Shown here in pieces: positions 15,676 to 23,270 of a stretch of DNA of 64,000 nt. This DNA is from Rhodospirillales bacterium (GTDB lineage Bacteria > Pseudomonadota > Alphaproteobacteria > Acetobacterales > Acetobacteraceae): positions 1 to 64,000 of the forward strand of contig JAGWQN010000091.1 of the NCBI GenBank assembly GCA_028869995.1, written 5' to 3'. Made by a program: the position numbers and the translations under genes. How positions within the stretch are numbered: the first letter of the stretch is position 1; each line of letters begins with the position of its first letter. The notes beneath the pieces are model-generated. The model was not told where the DNA came from. It ran no database searches and worked only from the letters and a program-made list of their open reading frames with translations.

Positions 15676-15713
15676 CTAGCACGCCCCTCGCTTGCCGGCG
15701 TGGGGCGTGCTAG
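15676..15713 (+). terminator. 12-bp stem-loop after the cold-shock gene
   Basis: CTAGCACGCCCC (15676-15687) and GGGGCGTGCTAG (15702-15713) pair perfectly around a 14-nt loop, starting 4 nt after the stop codon. No T tract follows (ATGGATC), so it may need Rho or serve as a 3' stabilising hairpin. Confidence 0.6.
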
Positions 15714-15794
15714 ATGGATCGGAGGCGGAGTCGGTGCGGCTGCGGTTCGTTTCTCGCGGATGACGTGCCCTCCGGTGGGTTGGACGGTTGGCAG

Positions 15795-16451
15795 ATGAGC
15801 GACTTTTCCCGGGCCCGCACGCCAGGTGCGCCTCACACGGCACTCGATGCGGACGATGTTCGCGCGGCGTACCGCCGTTGGGCGCGCGTCTATGATGTGA
15901 CATTCGGCGGCATTTCCATGTGGGGCCGCAAGGCTGCCGTGCGGGAGGCCAACCAGCTTCCGGGAGCGCGGGTGCTGGAGATTGGTGTCGGCACCGGCCT
16001 GGCCCTGCCTCACTACGGGCCGCAGAAGCGTGTGACCGGTATCGATCTGAGTGCCGACATGCTCGCCCGAGCCCGTGTGCGCGCCGCCACGCTTGCCAAC
16101 GTGGACGCCCTGCTCGAGATGGACGCGGAGGCGACGACGTTTTCCGCCGGCGCGTTCGATATCGCCGTGGGCATGTTCGTGGCATCGGTGGTGCCGCATC
16201 CGCGCCGGCTGGTGGGGGAACTGCGCCGCATCGTTCGTCCGGGCGGGTACATCCTTTTCGTCAATCATTTCGCCGCCGAGCGCGGCCCGCGCTGGTGGGC
16301 GGAACGGGCCCTGGCGCCGGCTTCCCGGGCGCTTGGCTGGCATCCGGATTTCTCGCCCACGGCCCTGTTCGATGCGGATGAGCTGGCTGCCGCGCGCTGG
16401 CGGGATGTGCCGCCATTCGGTCTCTTTTCGCTGGCAGTCCTGCGCAACTGA
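15795..16451 (+). CDS. Class I SAM methyltransferase, PmtA-like (phosphatidylethanolamine N-methyltransferase type)
   Basis: A 218-residue Rossmann-fold methyltransferase. SAM motif I is VLEIGVGTGLALPHYG, motif II acidic loop VTGIDLSADML, and motif IV region FDIAVGMFVASVVPHP. The glycine loop and the YDVTFGGISMWGRK opening resemble the Rhodobacter-type PmtA enzymes that methylate phosphatidylethanolamine on the way to phosphatidylcholine. UbiE-type quinone methyltransferases are relatives, so the lipid substrate is probable and not certain. Start ATG at 15795 (MSDFSRAR); an open frame extends upstream but without similarity. One GAGTC site lies at 15728-15732 in the upstream region. Confidence 0.72.
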   Translation: MSDFSRARTPGAPHTALDADDVRAAYRRWARVYDVTFGGISMWGRKAAVREANQLPGARVLEIGVGTGLALPHYGPQKRVTGIDLSADMLARARVRAATLANVDALLEMDAEATTFSAGAFDIAVGMFVASVVPHPRRLVGELRRIVRPGGYILFVNHFAAERGPRWWAERALAPASRALGWHPDFSPTALFDADELAAARWRDVPPFGLFSLAVLRN

Positions 16452-16505
16452 GGCCGCTGCCCAGCGGCATCGAGCAGCCTGACGGCGCCGGCGGTGGGAG
16501 GTATC

Positions 16506-17171
16506 ATGACTTTTCGCTGGATCCCGGCCTTGTTCCTGGTGCTGTTGCCGGCTGCGGCGCTGGCGGCTCCGGCGACGATGCTGCACCTGACCCAGAGCGC
16601 CACGGTGCTGGTGAAGCCGGACGATTTCGTGGTCGGCTTCGCGGCGCAGGCCGATGCGGCCGACCCCGCAGCGGCGCAGGCCCGCGTGAATACGCTCGCC
16701 GCCGCGGTGCTGGCCGAGGCCGGGAAGGTGAAGGGTGCGCAGGTGGATACCGGCGCCTACGGCGTGTGGCACCAGGCCAATCCCGACAATTGGCATGCGA
16801 GCCAGACCATCACCGTGCACGGGGCAGATGCCGTGGCGTTGCTCAAGCTTGCAGGGGCGGCGCAGGCACAGGGCGTGACCGTGCAGCAGCTCGGCTGGCG
16901 TCTGTCGCCTCAGGCCGAGCTTGCGGCGGAGGAGAAGGCGCAGGTCCGCGCGCTCGCGGCGCTGAAGACGCGGGCGCAACAGGCCGCCCAGGTTCTCGGG
17001 CTGCATGTCGCTTATTTCCGGGAGGTGACACTGGGCCCGCCGCCTGTGTCCCCAGGCCCGCGCGTGCTGATGGCGCTGGCCGCGCCTGGGCCGGGCGTTG
17101 CACCGGTCGCCGCGCATGGCGAGCAAAGCGTGAGCCAGAGCGTCTCCGCCGTCGCGGTGCTGGAGCCGTAA
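16506..17171 (+). CDS. SIMPL (DUF541) domain periplasmic protein
   Basis: A 221-residue protein with a cleavable signal peptide (hydrophobic core IPALFLVLLPAAALA, cleavage after ALA) and a single SIMPL/DUF541 domain. Landmarks are the early strand TQSATVLVKPDDFVVGF and the repeated alpha segments with EEKAQVRALAALKTRAQQAAQ. SIMPL proteins are secreted or periplasmic and are linked to oxidative stress (YggE in E. coli), with no defined biochemical activity. GGGAGG a few bases before the ATG supports 16506 over the upstream GTG at 16494. Tail-to-tail with the DMT transporter gene; 4 bp separate the stops. Confidence 0.82.
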   Translation: MTFRWIPALFLVLLPAAALAAPATMLHLTQSATVLVKPDDFVVGFAAQADAADPAAAQARVNTLAAAVLAEAGKVKGAQVDTGAYGVWHQANPDNWHASQTITVHGADAVALLKLAGAAQAQGVTVQQLGWRLSPQAELAAEEKAQVRALAALKTRAQQAAQVLGLHVAYFREVTLGPPPVSPGPRVLMALAAPGPGVAPVAAHGEQSVSQSVSAVAVLEP

Positions 17172-17175
17172 GCGG

Positions 17176-18105
17176 TCAGTCCGCCGTGGCCGCGGCGCGG
17201 CTCGCCGCGGAAGGGCCGGTCAGCAGCCGCAGTCCGACCGCGATCGCTGCCAGCCCGACCAGGACCCATGGCGAAAAACGTTCGCCGAGCAGCAGGACTC
17301 CGGCAAGGATGCCGAACAGCGGCGTGAGGAAGGTGAAGCCGGCGATGCGGCTCGCCGCATGGCGCTGGATCAGCCAGACCCAGGCGAGGTAGCTCGCGAA
17401 GGCGACGACGAAGGTCTGGTAGAACCAGGCGGACCAGGCCAGGGCGCTTGCCTGACCCACGTGCCACTCGCCGGCTATGGCGGCCACCGCGATCAGGACG
17501 GGCGCGGAATAGGCGAGCTGGACAAACAGGACGCGCGAGGCGCTGAGGCGCATCAGCGCGGGCGATGCCTTCATCATCACCGTCGTCGTCCCCCACAGGG
17601 CGCCGGCCGCGAGGCACAGGGCATCGCCTGCCATGCTCCCGCCCGGTGCGCCGAGACCGTCGGCGAAGGCCGCCGCGACGCCCGCGAAGGCAATGGCGAG
17701 GCCGAGGGCCTGGCGCCGGCCCAGCCGCTCCGCGGGCAGCAGCAGGTGCGCGCCCAGCGCGGTGAAGAAGGGCGCGGTGTAGAGGAAAATAACGCCGCGC
17801 GAGGCGGTGGTGAGCCTCAGCCCCGGGAACAGCGTCAGGAACTCGCCTGCGAACATGGCGCCGATCATGAGGCAGGCCGGCGTCGCGCGGTCCACGGCGA
17901 GCATCGCGGCGAGGCCGCGCCGGCCGCTGCGCAGCGCGGTCCAGGTTGCCAGCAGCCCGGCTGCGACCAGCGAGCGCGCGCCCGCCTGGAACAGCGGCGG
18001 CAGGCCCTGCACCACGGCGACTTTCACCGCCACTTGCTGGATCCCCCACAGCGCGCAGCACAGGACGATGATCGCAACGGCGAGGGGATCGATGGGTTTC
18101 TGCAC
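17176..18105 (-). CDS. EamA-domain DMT-superfamily transporter
   Basis: A 309-residue membrane protein with about ten hydrophobic helices in two EamA repeats, the first opening AIIVLCCALWGIQQVAVK and the second after GDALCLAAGALWGTTTVMM. The ALWG motif at the start of each repeat is the family hallmark. DMT carriers mostly export amino acids or other small metabolites. Start GTG at 18105 lies 2 nt after the stop of the acyl-CoA dehydrogenase gene, so this is the last gene of the nine-gene acyl-CoA operon. It might import the operon's substrate or export an excess intermediate. Confidence 0.85.
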   Translation of the reverse strand: MQKPIDPLAVAIIVLCCALWGIQQVAVKVAVVQGLPPLFQAGARSLVAAGLLATWTALRSGRRGLAAMLAVDRATPACLMIGAMFAGEFLTLFPGLRLTTASRGVIFLYTAPFFTALGAHLLLPAERLGRRQALGLAIAFAGVAAAFADGLGAPGGSMAGDALCLAAGALWGTTTVMMKASPALMRLSASRVLFVQLAYSAPVLIAVAAIAGEWHVGQASALAWSAWFYQTFVVAFASYLAWVWLIQRHAASRIAGFTFLTPLFGILAGVLLLGERFSPWVLVGLAAIAVGLRLLTGPSAASRAAATAD

Positions 18106-18107
18106 GG

Positions 18108-19268
18108 CTACGGAAGGTCCAGGACGGCTTTGGCGATGATATTGCGCTGGATCTCGTTGGAGCCGCCATAGATGGTCGACGGCCTGGCCTGGATGAACAG
18201 CGCCCCGGGGGCGAGCTCGCGGTTGCCTTCCATCGGCTCCAGCAAGCCCGCATGCTCGCCCGCGATATCGAGCATGGCATCGGTGATCTTCTGGAACAAC
18301 TCGGTCTGGATGACCTTCAGCATCGACACATCGGGGCCGAGTGTGTCGCCGCGGCGCACGATCTCGACGAAGCGCGCGTGCAGGCATTTGAGGTCCTCGA
18401 GGTCGAGGCGCAGGGCGGTGTAGCGGTCGCGGAACAGCGGCTCGTCCCAGACACCCATCCGTTCGGCGAGCAGCCTGAGGCGCCCGAGCGCGTAGGCGGA
18501 TTGCTTGGGCGAGCCGAGGAAGATGCGCTCGAAGCCGAGAAGGGCCTTGGCCATGCTCCAGCCGCGATTGATCTCCCCCACCGTGTAGGTGCGCGGCACC
18601 CGCACGTTGTCGAAGAACACCTCGCAGAACTCATCGTGCAGATCGAGGTTGACGATCGGCCGCACGGTGATGCCGGGGCTGTCCATGGGCACCAGCAGGA
18701 AGGAGATCCCCTCCTGTTTCTTTGCGGTCTTGTCGGTGCGCACGAGCAGGAAGATCCAGTTCGCGTCGTTGGCGAGGGTGGTCCAGATCTTCTGGCCGTT
18801 GACCACCCAGTCGGGCCCGTCGGCGACGGCGCTGGTGCGCAGCGAGGCGAGGTCCGAGCCGGCGTTGGGCTCGCTGTAGCCCTGGCACCAGACATGCTCG
18901 CCGGAAAGGATGCGCGGCAGGAAGAACGCCTTCTGCTCCGGCGTTCCGTAACGAATCAGCAACGGGCCGACCAGGATGATGCCATGGTCGTTGGTGCGCG
19001 CGCAGCCGTGCCGCTCCTGCTCCTCGAGCATGATGAGCTGGCGTGCGGCAGCAAGACCCATGCCCCCGTGCTCGCGCGGCCATCCCGGCGCGAGCCAGCC
19101 GCGCGCGGCGAGCCGCATGTACCAGACGCGGTTCTCGCGCCAGTGCAGCCGCTTCGGCGGATTGCGCAGTTCGGGCGGATAGTTGGCCTCGATCCATTGG
19201 CGGACCGTGAGGCGGAACGTCTCGTCGTCCATCGCCTCGAGCGCGTCGAGATCGGGTTCGGTGCTCAT
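18108..19268 (-). CDS. Acyl-CoA dehydrogenase, subunit 1
   Basis: A 386-residue flavin-dependent acyl-CoA dehydrogenase. The FAD/substrate loop reads CQGYSEPNAGSDLASL, followed by NGQKIWTT, and the C-terminal IYGGSNEIQRNIIA. The usual YEGT glutamate is replaced (IYGG), but a glutamate is present in helix G (LLGFERI, Glu247), the catalytic base position of isovaleryl- and steroid-type enzymes. With the shorter dehydrogenase-like protein encoded two genes upstream it may form a heterotetramer, as FadE pairs of steroid side-chain degradation do. Electron transfer would be to ETF in the cytoplasm. ATG overlaps the stop of the crotonase gene (ATGA). Confidence 0.88.
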   Translation of the reverse strand: MSTEPDLDALEAMDDETFRLTVRQWIEANYPPELRNPPKRLHWRENRVWYMRLAARGWLAPGWPREHGGMGLAAARQLIMLEEQERHGCARTNDHGIILVGPLLIRYGTPEQKAFFLPRILSGEHVWCQGYSEPNAGSDLASLRTSAVADGPDWVVNGQKIWTTLANDANWIFLLVRTDKTAKKQEGISFLLVPMDSPGITVRPIVNLDLHDEFCEVFFDNVRVPRTYTVGEINRGWSMAKALLGFERIFLGSPKQSAYALGRLRLLAERMGVWDEPLFRDRYTALRLDLEDLKCLHARFVEIVRRGDTLGPDVSMLKVIQTELFQKITDAMLDIAGEHAGLLEPMEGNRELAPGALFIQARPSTIYGGSNEIQRNIIAKAVLDLP

Positions 19269-20038
19269 CGTCCGGCAAACCGCGGGCTGCGCTTGGCGAG
19301 GAAGGCCGCCTTGCCTTCGGCATGATCTGCCGTCGCGAACAGGGCTGACTGGATATTGCGTTCCCACTCCAGGGCGTCGTCGAGCCCCTGACCGAACCAG
19401 GATTTGGTCAGCGCCACGGGCAACGGCGCGGTCTGCGCGAGGCCGGCCGCGAGCGCGGTGGCCGCGGCCATTGCCGCGCCATCGGCAACGATCCGGTCGA
19501 CCAGGCCGATCTCCTTCGCTGCCGTGGCATCGATCGGTTCGGCATGCAGGAAGATCTGCCTGGCGCGTCCCTCGCCAACGCGTCGCGGCAGGGTATGCAG
19601 CAGGCCGAAATCGGGGATCAGGCCGATCTTGCCGAACCCTGCCATGAAGCGCGCGCCGGTGGCGGCCACGATGGTGTCGCAGCACAGCGCCATGCCGAGC
19701 CCGGCACCCACGCACCATCCTTCCACAGCCGCAACGATCGGCTTGGCGCTGCCGATGAAGCCGCGTACTACCCGCTGGGTGACGCGAAAGCGGTGGCGAC
19801 CGGCCGCGAGGTCGGCTGCGTTCATGTCCGAGATGTCTCCGCCGGCCGAGAAATGGCCTCCGGCGCCCGTCAGCACCACGGCACGGACCGCGGCGTCCGT
19901 CTCGATTCGCTCCATGGCAGCCACCAGCTCTTCGCGCATCGCCACCGCCAGCGCGTTGCGGCGCGCGGGCTGGTCGAGGGTCAGGATCGCGACCGCGCCG
20001 TCGCGCGCCTCGCGCAGCATGGTGGGCTTGTCACTCAT
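19265..20038 (-). CDS. Crotonase-fold enoyl-CoA hydratase/isomerase
   Basis: A 257-residue crotonase. Oxyanion-hole segments are HFSAGGDI and GWCVGAGLGMA. Neither hydratase glutamate is seen: GAGLGMALC lacks the first and FMAGFGKIGLIPD the second. Instead, Asp143 in GLIPDFG matches the aspartate of PaaG-type and other enoyl-CoA isomerases. So double-bond isomerisation is more likely than hydration, and hydration would fall to the MaoC protein in the same operon. Length is normal. It overlaps both neighbours by 4 nt (ATGA), between the two dehydrogenase genes. Confidence 0.87.
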   Translation of the reverse strand: MSDKPTMLREARDGAVAILTLDQPARRNALAVAMREELVAAMERIETDAAVRAVVLTGAGGHFSAGGDISDMNAADLAAGRHRFRVTQRVVRGFIGSAKPIVAAVEGWCVGAGLGMALCCDTIVAATGARFMAGFGKIGLIPDFGLLHTLPRRVGEGRARQIFLHAEPIDATAAKEIGLVDRIVADGAAMAAATALAAGLAQTAPLPVALTKSWFGQGLDDALEWERNIQSALFATADHAEGKAAFLAKRSPRFAGR

Positions 20039-21081
20039 GCGTCCTCCTCCACGGCGAGCATGGCGAAGCGGGCGCGGTGTGTGGCAGCGCCGCCGAAGCT
20101 GTTGGCCAGCACCATCGCGCGCCGCAGATACAGCCCGATGTCGTATTCGTCGGTATAGCCGATGCCGCCATGCAGCTGGATGGCCTCGCGCGTGACCATC
20201 ATCGCCGCTTGCGAAGCGCGGGCCTTGGCGCGCGAGACGGCGGCGCGCGACTGCGGCGAGCCAGCGTCGATGCTCGCCGCCGCGGCCTCGACGCTGGCCC
20301 GCGTGAGCGCGATCTGCATGGAAAGATCGGCGGCCCGGTGCTGCAGCGCCTGGAAGCTGCCGATCTTGCGGCCGAACTGCTCGCGCGTCCGAAGATAGTC
20401 GAGGGTGAGCGTGAAGGCGCGCTCCATCACCCCGAGCAGCATCGCGGCGGTGGCCAGGGTCGCTTCCTCGAGGGCGGGTTCGAGCGCGCCGGCCACGGGC
20501 TCGGCCGGGGCATCGGAAAACGTCACGGTACCAAAATGACCGCCATCCTGTGTCGGCTGGCGCTCGATGCGCACGCCGGGCGCGTCTGCGGCCACCAGGG
20601 CGAGCCCGCCCTGGCCCGCAACCAGGAACATGTCGCCGCCCGCGGCCAGGGGCACGAAGCACTTTTGCCCGTTCGCGCGTGTGCCGACCGAGGTCGCGAG
20701 GCCGACGCCAAGCGTGTTCGCGCTCTCCTGCCAGGCCGGGATCACGATGGTCTCGCCGCCAAGCAGCGAGGCAAGCCCTGGGCCGCGCAGCACATGCGCT
20801 GCAATCGCCGCCGGGATCAGCGGTTCTGCCACCAGTCCTTCGCCGAGCACCTCGGCGAGTGCGACATACGCGCGCATCGACAGTTCGGACCCGCCGGCTG
20901 CCTCCGGCACCCGCAGCCCAGGCCAGCCCATGGCGCAGATCTGGCACCACGTGTCGCGGTCGAAGCCGGTTGTGCTGAAGCGCAGCGCGCGGATGCGCCG
21001 TGTGTCTCCCGGCGTCGCGATGCCGCGCGCGGAGTCGCGTATCAGGCGCAGCGATTCGTCGAGGTCGGCGTCGGAGGTCAT
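20035..21081 (-). CDS. Acyl-CoA dehydrogenase-like protein, subunit 2
   Basis: A 348-residue acyl-CoA dehydrogenase homologue, shorter than usual. The C-terminal domain is well kept (TREQFGRKIGSFQALQHRAAD, then IQLHGGIGYTDEYDI), but the middle beta domain is divergent and the CQ...SEPNAGSD loop seen in its partner is absent. The proteins encoded at 18108-19268 and here look like the two different halves of an alpha2-beta2 dehydrogenase, this one supplying part of the FAD site. Starts with ATG overlapping the CoA-transferase B stop; ends overlapping the crotonase start. The heteromer is inference from pairing and residue loss. Confidence 0.84.
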   Translation of the reverse strand: MTSDADLDESLRLIRDSARGIATPGDTRRIRALRFSTTGFDRDTWCQICAMGWPGLRVPEAAGGSELSMRAYVALAEVLGEGLVAEPLIPAAIAAHVLRGPGLASLLGGETIVIPAWQESANTLGVGLATSVGTRANGQKCFVPLAAGGDMFLVAGQGGLALVAADAPGVRIERQPTQDGGHFGTVTFSDAPAEPVAGALEPALEEATLATAAMLLGVMERAFTLTLDYLRTREQFGRKIGSFQALQHRAADLSMQIALTRASVEAAAASIDAGSPQSRAAVSRAKARASQAAMMVTREAIQLHGGIGYTDEYDIGLYLRRAMVLANSFGGAATHRARFAMLAVEEDA

Positions 21082-21722
21082 GCGAAATGGAGCGGCGCGT
21101 CGGTCTTGGCTGCGAGCTCGTCGCGCGTCAAACCGGGCGCGAGGTCAAGCACGGTGAAACCGTCTTCCGTTACGTCCAGCACAGCCAGGTTGGTGTAGAC
21201 GCGCCGCACGCAGCCCAGCGCCGTGAGCGGATAGGAACAGCGGCGCACCAGCTTGCTGCGCCCTTCCTTCGTCGTGTGTTCCATCAGCACCCAGACGCGC
21301 CGGCTCCCGGCGGCGAGATCCATGGCCCCGCCGATTGCCGGGGCGGTGTCGTTCTCGCTCGTCGCCCAGTTGGCGAGGTCGCCATTCTGCGCCACCTCGA
21401 ACGCGCCGAGCACGCACAGGTCGAGATGTCCGCCGCGGATCATCGCGAAACTGTCGGCATGGTGCACGAAGGCGCCGCCCTGGCGCAGGGTGATGGGCTG
21501 TTTGCCGGCATTGATCAGCCAGGGATCGATCTGCTCGCTGGGCGGCGCCGGGCCCATGCCGAGCACGCCGTTCTCGGATTGGAACACCACCTCGCGCTCC
21601 AGCGGCACGTGATCGGCCACCATGGTCGGTATGCCGATGCCGAGATTGACGTACCAGCCTTCGGGGATGTCGGCGGCGAGCCGCGCCGCCATCTGCGGCC
21701 GCGACCAGGTGGTCGTGTCCAT
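21078..21722 (-). CDS. 3-oxoacid CoA-transferase, subunit B
   Basis: A 214-residue subunit of the SCOT/PcaJ/AtoA type. The catalytic glutamate that forms the CoA thioester is Glu50 in FQSENGVLGMG; IPEGWYVNLGIGIPT near the N terminus is the conserved opening. Moves CoA from succinyl-CoA or acetyl-CoA onto a 3-oxo or other carboxylic acid. Start at 21722 (MDTTTW) chosen over an upstream ATG at 21767 because similarity begins there and the upstream codons overlap subunit A. Adjacent to subunit A (16 bp) and overlapping the dehydrogenase subunit 2 start by 4 nt. Confidence 0.91.
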   Translation of the reverse strand: MDTTTWSRPQMAARLAADIPEGWYVNLGIGIPTMVADHVPLEREVVFQSENGVLGMGPAPPSEQIDPWLINAGKQPITLRQGGAFVHHADSFAMIRGGHLDLCVLGAFEVAQNGDLANWATSENDTAPAIGGAMDLAAGSRRVWVLMEHTTKEGRSKLVRRCSYPLTALGCVRRVYTNLAVLDVTEDGFTVLDLAPGLTRDELAAKTDAPLHFA

Positions 21723-21738
21723 GCCAGGTTTCTCTCGC

Positions 21739-22419
21739 CTATGCCCGCCGCTCACCATAGGGGACAAGCACCACGCGGTCCACGTAGATGCCGGGGGTCA
21801 CGATCGCCTCGGGATCGAGCGCGCCGAGGTCCACGACGTGGTGAGTCTGCGCGATCGTGAGCGTGGCGGCGGTGGCCATGACCGCGTTGAAGTTCCGCCC
21901 CGACTTTCGATAGGTGAGGTTGCCCCAGCGATCGGCCTGCCAGGCCTCGATCAGCGCCACGTCGCCGCCGAGCGCATATTCCAGCACCTGCGGCCGTCCG
22001 CCGATCTCGCGGGTTTCTTTGCCGCGGGCGAGCAGCGTGCCGTAAGCGGTCGGCGTGAAGAACGCGCCGATGCCGGCGCCGGCCGCGCGCATGCGTTCGG
22101 CAAGCGTGCCCTGCGGCACGATCTCGAGCTCGATCCGCCCGGCGCGGTAGAGTTCCTCGAACACGACCGAGCCGACGCTGCGTGGAAACGAACAGATGAT
22201 GCGCCGCACCCGGCCAAGCTCCATCAGCCGCGCCAGGCCGGTCCGCCCGGTGCCCGCATTGTTGGCGACGATGGTCAGGTCGCGGGCACCCTGCTCGATC
22301 AAACCGTCGATCAACTGGTCCGGCTGACCCACGGCGCCGAAGCCGCCGAGGAGGATGGTGCTGCCATCGGCGATGCCGGCCATTGCCTCGGCGATGCCGC
22401 GGACGATTTTGTCGATCAC
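21739..22419 (-). CDS. 3-oxoacid CoA-transferase, subunit A
   Basis: A 226-residue subunit of the SCOT/PcaI/AtoD type with the GGFGAVGQPDQLI loop near residue 26 and NLTYRKSGRNFN in the middle. It pairs with subunit B encoded just downstream. It starts with GTG (VIDKIVRGIAEAM) overlapping the stop of the MaoC gene as GTGA. Since the operon also has an ADP-forming ligase, the transferase may act on a later 3-oxo acid, or the two offer alternative activation routes. Confidence 0.92.
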   Translation of the reverse strand: MIDKIVRGIAEAMAGIADGSTILLGGFGAVGQPDQLIDGLIEQGARDLTIVANNAGTGRTGLARLMELGRVRRIICSFPRSVGSVVFEELYRAGRIELEIVPQGTLAERMRAAGAGIGAFFTPTAYGTLLARGKETREIGGRPQVLEYALGGDVALIEAWQADRWGNLTYRKSGRNFNAVMATAATLTIAQTHHVVDLGALDPEAIVTPGIYVDRVVLVPYGERRA

Positions 22420-23267
22420 GCGAACACCGCCCGTCCGTTGTTGACCACGATGGCGTCGCGTTCCGGGACGCGGGCACGGAAGCTGCCGTCGCGCCAGATC
22501 TCGGTGCGGATCGTCTCGCCCGGAAACACCGGGGCGGAGAAGCGAAGGTCGAGCGACCTCATCCGCGCGGGCTCGTAGCCGCCGAGCTCGCGCAGCAGCG
22601 CATGCGCAACGATGCCGAGGGTGCACAGCCCGTGCAGGATCGGCCGCGGAAAGCCGGCCTGGCGGGCCGTTCGCGGATCGGCGTGCAGCGGGTTGTCGTC
22701 GCCGTTCATGCGGTACCAGAGCGCCTGCTCCGGCCGTGTCGGCAGGTCGCAGGTGATGTCGGGTGGCGTCGCCGGCATCGCGTGCGGTGCCTTCACCGGC
22801 CCTGCAGGTCCGCCGAACCCGCCGTCGCCGCGCAGGAACGTGGTCGAGCGTGCCGTGGCGACCAGCGTGCCGGTCGCGGCATCGAGGAGCTTTTTCTCGG
22901 TATAGAGCAGCGCGCCCTTGCCCGCGCCCTTGTCGACAAGGCCGGTGATGCGGGTCTGGCCGATCACCTCGCCTTCGGGCGCCAGCGGCGCGTGCCAGTC
23001 GATGCCCTGCTCGCCGTGCACCAGCCGCACCGCGTCGACGCCGGTCGCCGGATCGCGCAGCCAGAAGCCGGGCGAGCCGAGCACGATCGCCATCGTCGGA
23101 ACGGCTTGCAGCGCCCGGTGATGGTCGACAAAGCCGAGCTGGCGTTCGTCAAGCGGGTCAGAGCCGAAACCGACGGAGAGCGCATAGAAGATCGCGTCAC
23201 GCCGGGTGTAGCGTTGCCGAACCGGCTCGATCCGGTGGTTCAACAATTGTTCGTAGACGATTGGCAT
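22416..23267 (-). CDS. MaoC-family double-hotdog enoyl-CoA hydratase
   Basis: A 283-residue double-hotdog protein. The C-terminal half holds the hydratase-2 motif: NGDDNPLHADPRTARQAGF with Asp190 and His195, then PRPILHGLCTLG. The N-terminal half is a degenerate hotdog, as in eukaryote-like and mycobacterial two-domain hydratases. It should hydrate 2-enoyl-CoA to (R)-3-hydroxyacyl-CoA in the cytoplasm, supplying the hydratase activity that the operon's crotonase seems to lack. Three bases separate it from the ligase gene upstream; its stop overlaps CoA-transferase A. Confidence 0.88.
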   Translation of the reverse strand: MPIVYEQLLNHRIEPVRQRYTRRDAIFYALSVGFGSDPLDERQLGFVDHHRALQAVPTMAIVLGSPGFWLRDPATGVDAVRLVHGEQGIDWHAPLAPEGEVIGQTRITGLVDKGAGKGALLYTEKKLLDAATGTLVATARSTTFLRGDGGFGGPAGPVKAPHAMPATPPDITCDLPTRPEQALWYRMNGDDNPLHADPRTARQAGFPRPILHGLCTLGIVAHALLRELGGYEPARMRSLDLRFSAPVFPGETIRTEIWRDGSFRARVPERDAIVVNNGRAVFA

Positions 23268-23270
23268 TCG

